64,000 nucleotides of DNA. Origin: Chlorokybus atmophyticus (taxonomy: Eukaryota; Streptophyta; Chlorokybophyceae; Chlorokybales; Chlorokybaceae). The first letter of the stretch is position 1. Every line of letters begins with the position of its first letter. Shown piece after piece: positions 55,545 to 64,000 of this stretch. The stretch is taken from assembly GCA_009103225.1 (NCBI GenBank), contig RHPI01002990.1, positions 320,965 through 384,964 of the forward strand, read 5' to 3'. The notes under the pieces are model-generated. The model did not search any database. It worked only from the letters and a program-made list of their open reading frames with translations, and was not told the origin of the DNA. A program made the translations under genes and the position numbers.

Positions 55545-56830
55545 AAGGTCATTGGGCGATTTGTATATGTACATTGTTTTTGCGGCTCATTGCAACGAAG
55601 AGTCAGGTCTGGACACGCACGGTTCCCCGTGACATGAGTTGTGCCTATGCGTTCGCATGCCGAAACTTCTGAGAGGTATGCAGCTTGTTGTATGGTAGAG
55701 GGGCCCGTCATACCGCACATGGTTGGTAAGTTGCTGATGGGCTTGTGAGTATGTTGCATGCATAATGTACAGGAGTGTGCAAGCAATGGGGCTACTCTAT
55801 CATGTGCATACGTGTGTGCAGGCATGGAACATGTGTGTGCGCGCGTGTGCATGTTCGTGTGCGTTGAGACTTAGTCTTCATCTTAGGTCGTCTGCAGTGC
55901 ATTGCATGCTGCTATCACTGGCCGCTAGTATTGGCCCCAATATGGGTTCAGATCTGCAATACAGCGGTAAGTTGTAGAGGGGTGACGGTATGGTGGGGAC
56001 TTGTCAACAATCTTCAATAAGAGGGGTGAGCCTCTTTTTAGAAGCAATACAAGAGGTGCAATACCAGGGATGCATGTGTGCTTGTGCGTTCTCATGGCAT
56101 TGCAATCGCGCCCCTTAGGGTTAGATTGGGTTGGGGTAACAAAAAATTGCTACTTGTACAATTTGCGCTTTTTAGCACAACGTATGCCAAACAATAAGCA
56201 CTAACTTTACACATGTAATCCACAATCTTCTCACAAGTCACTCTGAGCAACATTGAATTGATCTCGAACGCATGAGAGGAATGACTATGATGCATGGCGC
56301 TAAAGCTCATCGCAACGTTATGATGAAGACCACGTGCCTGCCCTTTTTGTGGTAAAGGCACAACTTCATGTCGCATGAAGTGTTGTTGATGGCGAGTCAA
56401 CAATTTTATTTGGAGCAAACGTCTTGCATGATTTTCAACTACACGTGCATAGAATATTTAACTCATATGGAATGGATGCTTGGAACCAATGTCATTTGGA
56501 TTGCAAGAGCTATAGTGTGGCCCATAAGAGTTGATGTTTTTCAACAACAAGATTACAAGTACTTTAGACACTTACCAATCTTGTACTTACTGCTTGATAG
56601 CAAATAAAGCATTGCTCGCAATAATTTTCATTTCATTATTCACGTACCTTTTTAACAGAATTATATAAAGCATGCTGTCAATGCACATGATAAAAGCGAC
56701 AATCGTCATTGATAATTGTATACATCTTTCAATTCACACATGCTACGCATTGAGCTGAAGGATGCCATATGCTGCCTTCGCATGCATCTTATCATGATGA
56801 TAAACGTAATGGTTAAGCACTTCAAAATCA
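55545..56830. other. Intergenic
   Basis: DapA 3' flank, then AT-richer DNA. The open frame 56368-56607 (+) has no known domain. Nothing else supported. Confidence 0.45.
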
Positions 56831-57986
56831 ATGCTAGATTGTGCTTCAGTGCTGCACTAACACGCACACGCGCACATATGAGCGCACTTGCACACGCATA
56901 CTATATGAGTACACACATTTTTGAAGTGCGATTTGTGTGCCAATACACGAGGGATTGCCTTGCAGTTGAGCAAGCAAATGCTTCACTTGGCGAGGAAAGA
57001 AGGCCATGTCATAACATGGCATGATCACATGCCCATAAGCGCAGCGCGAGATTTAAGCGCTGAATCTTGGTAACACGAACATTGACAAGGCATAGGTTGC
57101 GCAGGCCGCACTAGCTGTGGACGTCCGGTGCCGTGAACATCGACATTGTTCAGACGTTGAAAGAGGCATGAGCGTGGGTCGGCATGAAAGGCGGCAAGTA
57201 AGCGCGGTATTCAAGCGCTTGACCTTGGCTACACAAACACTAGCGACTCGGACAACATGTGCCTTGGAGGCACAGGTTGTGCAAGCCGCTTGCGTGCGCA
57301 CTAAAGCTATAGACGCTCGGTGTCGTGGACATTAACATTGTTCAGACGTTGAAAGAGGCCCAAGCATGGGTCGGCAAGTATAAGCGCTGCGTACCATTGA
57401 AGGTCTTGATGATGCCTTCATGGCCGCAGAGCTGCAATTTGCTAATAAGTAGCATTGGCGGGACGTGCGCACCAGTGCGGCTGCCACGTTTGGAATCTCA
57501 GATGTTCAAAGCGCGCTTGCCGGACAGACACTGTTATGTCGCACATGTGGACACTGGTCACCACGCCTGCACCTGCACCGGCCGCTTTTAAATATGTTAC
57601 ACCACACAACGAGAACGGGTTCGAGTCAGGTTCAGACGACATAGATGAAACTTGCGATGTAGTCCACAACATTTGCTGACAATAACCTTTGCGGACCCGA
57701 GCAATATGCGCAAAACACGCCAACAATCCTCAATTTAATGGGGAGCAATTTGCTCGATACTCGGCCATGCGACGCCTCTCGTTTCAGGACATGGTAAGTG
57801 TATTGTTATTTTGTAACCATGATATACACATGTGTGTGCGCCTGAACTCACACGTAGGTCCAATGACGGCTGCTATTTAGGATGTGGAGTCTCTACCGCG
57901 AAACCCCCATTTCAAGGGCAAGGCCATAATGTAGGCCTGCGGGGTTTATTTAAAATTTAGACAACATATATGCAGACCTCGAGCAT
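56831..57986 (+). pseudogene. Partial decayed copy A of the unrecognised 58-61 kb gene
   Basis: Matches copy B (61574-62838) along its whole length, by eye at well over 80% identity, and matches the last part of the 58-61 kb gene at protein level. Shared pieces: VQTLKEAQAWVG (gene: LQTLEEAQAWAS), GLDDAFMAAELQ (gene: GLAEAFKAGELQ), ESGSDDIDETCDVVHN (gene: ETGSVDIDEACNVINN), and MRRLSFQDM (gene: MRRLSLEDM). The reading frame is broken by stops and indels. The intron after the -DM codon and the next exon start (DVESLP; gene: DVDFLP) are kept, so it arose by DNA-level copying, not from mRNA. Within it, the QTLKEA-AWVG unit is itself repeated twice (about 57047-57200 and 57201-57385). Confidence 0.75.
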
Positions 57987-58029
57987 TGCACTCACGGACT
58001 TGTGTGAGCAGGTCGCAGACTTCGTTTGA

Positions 58030-61000
58030 GTACATGCGGAGAGCCATTGTAGAGATGAATAACCTGGCCCTGCACATGTCCATTGGGCAGGGCCGCCCTC
58101 CCTTGGATAACAGGAGCTTGACGGCTGACAACTGGCCGCTAGGACAGCTTGACACCAACCACCCTCTCGGCCTAGGTTGCATGATTGCTGGGTTTGCTGA
58201 CGCCGGCAGCCCGGAGCAGCAAGAGCGCTGCAAGATAGCCATCGAGGTGTTGCGCAGCAGCCTCGACAAATCACACCAGCCCGACATCGGCAAGCGCGGC
58301 TATTCGGGTAAGTGTTAATGCTGTTGCTAATGCTAAATCATCTCGTGCATATGTGCGCGCATGCACGTTCTGAGTTTTGTTTCTACTGCTGCTGCTGAAT
58401 CTCGTGCATGCGGAGAGTCAGAGTCTCGTGTCTGCTGCTCCTGCTGTTGGACTACGTGCGCGCATGCGCGTGCTCGCAATGACATGACCATTGACATTAC
58501 GTGATGTCTTGCAGCAATTGGAGATGCTATCGCCGGCATCATGGAGACCGAGCAACGATGAGCTCGGATGCCTTGTCTACTCTGCAATGAAGCGTGCTTG
58601 CCAGCAAAGCGGCTCAGGGAGGTGTTGACTTCGAGCTGCAGGCCTTGCAGGCGGACATCCGGTTTCAGCGGAAAGGCTTTGACATGCGCTCCGGCAACAA
58701 TCTGCAGGGGGCATGAAGGCTAAGCGCGCCTTCATGCCCCCTGCATATCGCCATGCATTGAGCGAGCTGGAAGACAAGGAGCGCAGCCTGCGCCAGCTCC
58801 TCACGGACGACAGTAAACGTCGTCATGCTGCTGGTCTGCCCGTTGAAGTCCCGCCCTACCCTCCTGCACCAGATCGCATGGAGCTGGACATGGACAAGGT
58901 CCTTAACGCGCCCGGGACGGACATCTTCACACTCGTACAGACTGGTGCCCCGTGGAGCACCCGACTGATGTCCTGATGCCTGCTGCCCGGTAGGTGTGCG
59001 TGCATGCGCATGTATGCGTGTGTGTGCACATGCGCGTGCGCACGATTATGTGCATGTGTGCATGTGCGATTGAATTGATGACACTCTCTTGTTATGCAGA
59101 GCCTAGCGTGGAAACCATCATGGCGGAAGCCTCTTGGCGCGCTGTTGCTGCATCTGTCAGGGCGCAGGTGCAGCATCACCTACAGTGCGCGCAGAAGCAG
59201 ACCAGCATCCGGATGTGATACGGGCTGTCGAGGAGCTGGCCGAGGAGCGAGCGCAAAGCAACACACAGCACGGGCATGCCTTGCAGGTGTTCAAAGACCG
59301 AGTGGATGAGGCAGTCCATGCAATTCTTGGGCGCAATTGCTTTGTCGTCGATTGCTTCCACATGATAGGGTGCAAAGGCCCCGAGCGCCTGAGTGCAGAT
59401 GTCACCTCCAGCCTCGTACAGGTGACCTCTCTCCAGGAACTCTCTCTCCCGGTGTCTCCCTCACTCTGTAACTCTCTCTAACTCTCTCGTCTCCGTCTCT
59501 TGCTTGCTTGCACTGCCAGGCTGCTAAAGACCACCTCGGTATTGCCAGCGCTGCAGAGTTGGACATGCATCCATGCATGCCTACAGCAGCCAGGGCAGCA
59601 ATTGGGAGGCGAGACCGTCTGCTGGGCATCCAGCTCACCCGGAAAAGGCTTGCTACCTGGGCACCAACAAGAACAAGCTGCCCTGGTCATCCAGGTGATT
59701 CTTCATCGCTTGAGGCTTGGCAACCCTGACTGCCTCTGAAACGACAACTTGGGAAACAACGTGGGGTGTGCACCCACGCATGCTCCTTGGGACAGCGTGG
59801 GAGGAGTACGCTGCTTTGTCGACAGACCTGTAAGTTGTTTGCACGCATGTATGGTCTGAATGTTAAGCGTGCGCACAGTCCAAGTCCTCTGTGCTGCTGG
59901 ACCTCACACATGTGCGCGCATATGCACATTCCGAGTCCTCAGTCCAATGCTGGACCTCACGCATGCGCACACATACGCACAGTCCGAGTTCTCAGTCCGC
60001 ACCGTGTGCGTGCGCACACGCGTGCAGACTCTGAGTCTTGTGTCTGCTGCTGCTGAGTCTCATGCTTGCGCATGCATACAGGCTTGCGTTCGACAAGAGC
60101 TGCAGCGGACGCGTGTCGACGGCAATTGCAGACCTACAACATCTGAAGAAGCGCATCGCAGCGGAGCTCGCCGTCCAGAGGTTCACGGCACAGGACACCC
60201 CCTCCTCCTCCTCTGCCTCCAGCTCCACTGTCAGCGCCCTTTGCCAACGCACGGTGTACGGCGCCGGCGTCTTGCGATTGCTGGACGAACAGGTATCTGC
60301 TTCGGGACGCGACGAGCGCTTGCGCTTGGCGGTGGTCACGGCGTTGGCGCTCTCTCCCAGACGCGACGGCAAGCCTCACACTGTTGCCAGCATCAAAGAC
60401 AGCATCCGCAAGGCAAACCTTGGAAGAGATTAATGCACTGGCCCTTGGCACCACCAGCATCGAGGAGGAAGAGGTAGCGCGAGCCGCGCTGGCGCTGAGG
60501 GCGCTTGGCGCCGTCAACTTCGAGAATTTGCAGACATTGGAGGAGGCCCAAGCTTGGGCAAGTAGGAAAGGTGGCAAGTCTAAGTTGTTGTGTGCAACTG
60601 AAGGCCTGGCTGAGGCCTTCAAGGCCGGAGAGTTACAGGTGTTCTACCAGCAGCATCGGCGTGACGTGCGCGCCTGTGCGACCGTCACGCCTGCAGCCCT
60701 TGATGTCCACAGCGCGGTGCGCCAAGCAGGCGTTGCCGACGTTGTACATGTGGACACCACCGCGCCTGCTACTGCACCGGCCACTTCCCACGACATCGCA
60801 TCACACGGCGAGGACGAGAACGAGTGGGAGACAGGTTCCGTTGACATCGACGAAGCCTGCAATGTCATCAACAACATTGCGGATGATGACTTCAACAGCT
60901 TCGAGGAGTCTGCACAAAACATGTCGGCGGAATTCGACTTGATAGGCAGCGGATGGCCTCCCGACTCAGTCATGCGGCGCCTTTCACTTGAGGATATGGT

Positions 61001-61254
61001 GATTGTGTTGTTATTCTGAAACCTGCTATATGTGTGTACATGAATGTCTTATTACATTTGTTACTCAGGATGTTGACTTTTTGCCGCACAGCCCCTCGTC
61101 ATCCAAGCGCAAGGCAAACAAGCAAACCCCGAGCTCGGGGTTCTTGCAGGGGACTGACACAGATCCAAAGCAAGTATCGAGACCAACAATGCCTTCCACT
61201 ACAGCCCCAAAGGCTTGGCGCCGGCTAATCCTCTCAAACTCCGAGTCTGAGTGA
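58030..61254 (+). pseudogene. Unrecognised multi-exon gene, longest copy of a local family, probably frame-broken
   Basis: Coding-like segments in order: 58030-58306 (SIGQGRPPLDNRSL; NHPLGLGCMIAGFADAGSPE; clean donor GTAAGT), about 58510-58710 (VDFELQALQADIRFQRKG), 58713-58975 (ELEDKERSLRQLL; VEVPPYPPAP), about 59098-59420 (HPDVIRAVEELAEERAQS; NCFVVDCFHMIGCKGPERL), about 59520-59690, 60080-60430 (GRVSTAIADLQHLKKRIAAEL), 60430-61003 (EEVARAALALRALGAVNF; VDIDEACNVINNIADDDF) and 61070-61254 (KRKANKQTPSS; SNSESE and stop). The C-terminal half is acidic with a basic Lys-rich end. No known family recognised. Several neighbouring segments need frame changes not explained by good splice sites (near 58710, 58945 and 59205), so this copy may be a pseudogene or a mobile-element gene, although the 60.4-61.25 kb part is open. 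Flanked by partial copies A and B and followed by C. Confidence 0.55.
58703..58745. repeat. 18-bp perfect inverted repeat, 7-bp loop
   Basis: Arms TGCAGGGGGCATGAAGGC and its exact complement around TAAGCGC. It lies inside coding-like sequence, exactly where the frame switches from one segment to the next. Confidence 0.85.
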
Positions 61255-61573
61255 GCTGAATGCTGTTTGTTCTAGTTAGGTAGTGCTAGCCGCAGTGGGT
61301 AGCTTGGATGATTGTAACGGTGACGCTGCATGTTCTTCATGTGCATGTTAGTGATGTTACGTGTTTGTCACCTTCATAATGACTCACATCTGCATTAATG
61401 GTTGTTGTTGGTAAGTAGCATGAAGTAGCATGTGTACGTTCAGTTGCAGCAGACATGTGTGTGCATGAAAAAACCACAACATCAACGACTGACACGACTG
61501 CATTAACGAGTAGGCTGCCAAGAGGCTCCTGGCTGGCGTTGTCGACATCGATGTACTCGATTCAATCGATTTT

Positions 61574-62838
61574 ATGCTAGATTGTACTTCAATGCTGCAC
61601 CAGCTGCATTAACACGCACACGCGCACATACGAGCGCACTTGCACATGCATACTTTATGAGTACACACAGTCTAATGTGCGTTTTGTGTGCTAATACACG
61701 AGGGATCGCCTTGCAATTGAGCAAGCAAATGTTCCACTCGGCGAGGAAAGAAGGCCATATAAGATGCCCATAAGCGCAGCGCGAGATTGAGCGGTGGATC
61801 TTGGTAACACGAACATTAAACAAGGCATAGGTTGCGCAGGCCGCACTTGCTGTGGACATTCGGTGCCGTGGACATCAACATTGTTCGAACGCTGAAGGAG
61901 GCATGAGCGTGGGTCGGCATAAGAGGCGGCAAGTTCAAAGCGCGAGATTTAAGCACTTGACCCTGGCAACACGAACACTGGCGACTTGGACAGCCTGTGC
62001 CTCAGAGGCACAGAGTGTGCAAACCGCTTGCGTGCGCACTCAAGCTATACACGCTTGGTGTCGTGGACATTAACAGTGTTCAGACGTTGAAATAGGCCCA
62101 ACCGTGGGTCGGCAAGTTCGAGCGATGCGTGCCATTGAAGGTCTTGATGATGCCTTCATGGCCGCAGAGCTGCAGTTTGTTAGTGAGTAGCATAGGCGGG
62201 ACGTGCGCACCAGTGCGGCTGCCACGTCAAGAATCTCAGATGTTCAAAGCGCGCTTGCCCGACTTACGCTGTTATGTTGTGTCACACATGTGGACACTGG
62301 TCACCATGCCTGCACCTGCACGTCAAGAATCTCAGATGTTCAAAGCGCGCTTGCCCGACTTACGCTGTTATGTTGTGTCGCACATGTGGACACTGGTCAC
62401 CATGCCTGCACCTGCACCGGCCGCTTGCAAAAATGTTACACAACACGACGAGGACGGGTGGGAGTCAGGTTCAATCGATATTGAGGAAGCTTGCAATGTA
62501 GTCAACAACATTGCTGAAGATGACCTTTGCGGATTCGAGCAATTTGCGCAAAGCACGTCAACGACCCTTAATTTGACGGGGAGCGATTTACTTGAGACTC
62601 GGCCATGTAATGCCTCTTACTTCAGAACATGGCGAGTGTATAGTTATTTGTAACAATGATGTACACATGTGTGTGCGCGAACTCACACGTAGGTCCGATG
62701 ACCGTCAGCCGTCGGACGGCTGCTATTTAAGATGTGGAGTCTCTACCGCAAAACCCCTATATCAAGCGCAAGGCCATAATGTAGGCTTGCGGGGTTTGTG
62801 TACCATTTAGACAAAATATACGCAGACCTCGAGCATCG
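61574..62838 (+). pseudogene. Partial decayed copy B of the same gene
   Basis: Same left edge (ATGCTAGATTGT) and right edge (GCAGACCTCGAGCAT) as copy A, same retained intron and same broken frames (ESGSIDIEEACNVVNNIAEDD is the best-preserved stretch). It carries an extra tandem duplication of about 95 bp (about 62226-62320 and 62321-62415) absent from copy A. Confidence 0.75.
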
Positions 62839-62929
62839 TAAGAATTAAATCAAACGCTCGCTCGCCGTGCATAAGGATTGCTCCAGCATCACCCAGCTCC
62901 TCATCACCCGCCCTGGATGATCGCGCAGT

Positions 62930-63400
62930 GCATGGACTTGGATGCTCGAAGTCTCAGAGGCAGCACTTTGCAGCAGCTGAACAGCCAGCTACACGTTACC
63001 GGACGCAATGAGTGCACGCCGCTTGTGATGGTGGCTGCACTATTGCTGTTGATAAGAAAGAGTGCCGCCACAACGGTGGGCACGGCAGCACTCCTTTTTG
63101 GGGGCGTCACGGACATCATCCGCAAGGCGCCCTTCGAGCCAATTAAGTTTGAGGCATTTTAGCTTTAAGCTCAAAGTTGGCAAGGTCGGTGAGCCAAAAG
63201 TTGCGGAGGCAGCATTGGCGTTGTGGGCACGCAATGCTGTGTATATCGCTGGCGTTAGCACCTTAAAATAGGCAGGAGCTTGGGCCGCTGCACGAGGTGT
63301 CAAGTCCAAGTCACTTTGCGCTGCAGAAGGTTTGCAGTTGATCAACACATATAAGACAGCAAGCTTGCAGCGTTTTATAAGGCCGATTCTCGACGTGCGG
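62930..63400 (+). pseudogene. Partial decayed copy C of the same gene (earlier segment)
   Basis: Covers a segment upstream of the one kept in A and B: QQLNSQLHVTGRNECTPLV then SAATTVGTAAL and DIIRKAPFE (gene: LLDEQVSASGRDERLRLAV, SIKDSIRKAN), then VAEAALALWARNAVYIAGV, AGAWAAARGVKSKSLCAAEG (gene: AQAWASRKGGKSKLLCATEG) and LQRFIRPILDVR. Stops and frame changes throughout. Confidence 0.6.
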
Positions 63401-64000
63401 CTAAAGTCAACTAAAGCAGTATGAATGCTAGTTGAAATTCAACTAGCATTCAACTACTTTTGTCTTGTATTTTAGACTCTGTGAGGTGCGGATCAGGCAA
63501 CCATTGGGAAAGTGCACACTACGGCATTAATCGTTAATGTTTTAGCATGTTGACCAACACCAGCTACATTGTATTGATTATTTTTATATCTAATTTGAAT
63601 AGAATCAGTTTGTTTAAATCAATTATTTTTCGGTTTGAACCTACAAGTTTTAATAAATGAAGTCATGCAAGGCGCATGCATACCTTTACAATTACCCTGC
63701 AAGTAATTGTAAAGGCTTTTAAAATGTAAGGACTCCTTCAAAAGGTAACTTTCTGCTGTCGAAAAGACCGCTCCAAGAACACATAAATATTGTACAGACA
63801 AATTGCAGCCCGAATGACATACGTTTTTTGATTACATGCAACGCGTTAAGATAACGCATTGGATGTAAGCATTTATTTTAAAAGTCATTGAAGGTTTTGA
63901 CCCTCATAAAATATCAAAGCAATGATTACAACGTGATGATTCACATAACACGCATTGTCCAAGTGTGTTGGTTGCTGTGCTGTGCCCTTTATAATCCCGA
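63401..64000. other. AT-rich end of window
   Basis: No gene seen. Contains a short inverted repeat (ATGCTAGTTGAAT/ATTCAACTAGCAT, 63424-63453) and another around 63690-63712 (TTTACAATTACC...GTAATTGTAAA). Confidence 0.5.

Noticed and set aside
56831-62838. Copies A and B as long terminal repeats of a retroelement
   Set aside because: They contain exons and an intron of the gene they flank, lack TG...CA ends, and no reverse transcriptase or integrase sequence was seen between them.

Overview
This window is nuclear DNA from a eukaryote, most likely a green (Viridiplantae) alga. Genes are split by many short introns, most 70-400 nt with GT-AG ends, and several proteins start with organelle-targeting leaders. 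The gene set includes an EXA1-type GYF protein, a plant-type CHX cation/H+ exchanger, a calcium/calmodulin-dependent kinase of the CCaMK (DMI3/SYM9) architecture, and a plastid-type MurJ lipid II flippase. CCaMK plus CHX plus MurJ points to the streptophyte side of the green lineage, an alga that may keep a peptidoglycan pathway in its plastid. That placement is an inference from family distribution, not from an rRNA marker.

Layout. 583-6809 (-): GYF-domain translational repressor. 7800-9370 (+): plastid/mitochondrial EngB GTPase, divergent from the GYF gene. 12440-13862 (+): cytochrome b561-domain protein whose 3' end is lost at an assembly join. 14966-15263 (+): two terminal exons of an unrecognised gene cut by a gap. 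15404-16805 (-): F-box/ankyrin protein, divergent from TRAPPC11 at 17062-24918 (+, 25 exons). 27267-29897 (-): CCaMK. 33957-37866 (+): CHX antiporter. 39219-42452 (+): MEAK7-like TLDc protein. 43119-44616 (-): SPX-EXS phosphate-transporter-like gene, 5' part unresolved. 46644-47924 (+): Mpv17/PMP22. 48864-49139 (+): MoaD. 49185-52408 (+): MurJ, starting only 45 nt after the MoaD stop. 53920-55544 (+): dihydrodipicolinate synthase. 56831-63400: an array of partial, decayed copies of an unrecognised gene around one longer, frame-broken copy.

Exon models were built by hand. For the GYF gene (from its second exon), EngB, F-box/ANK, TRAPPC11, CCaMK, CHX, MEAK7, Mpv17, MurJ and DapA every intron phase closes and the reading frame runs unbroken to the stop. 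About 100 introns were placed; three appear to use a GC donor.

Four single Ns (14777, 38801, 48298, 53842) mark assembly joins. Two lie in long CT/GA microsatellites. The other two each follow an exact copy of sequence found 5-7 kb upstream (914 bp and 312 bp), which looks like mis-assembly rather than real duplication. Themes across the genes: organelle biogenesis and metabolism (EngB, MurJ, DapA, MoaD, Mpv17), membrane traffic (TRAPPC11), ion and phosphate transport (CHX, SPX-EXS), and signalling (CCaMK, MEAK7, GYF protein). Apart from the MoaD-MurJ pair there is no operon-like logic, only divergent and convergent neighbours.
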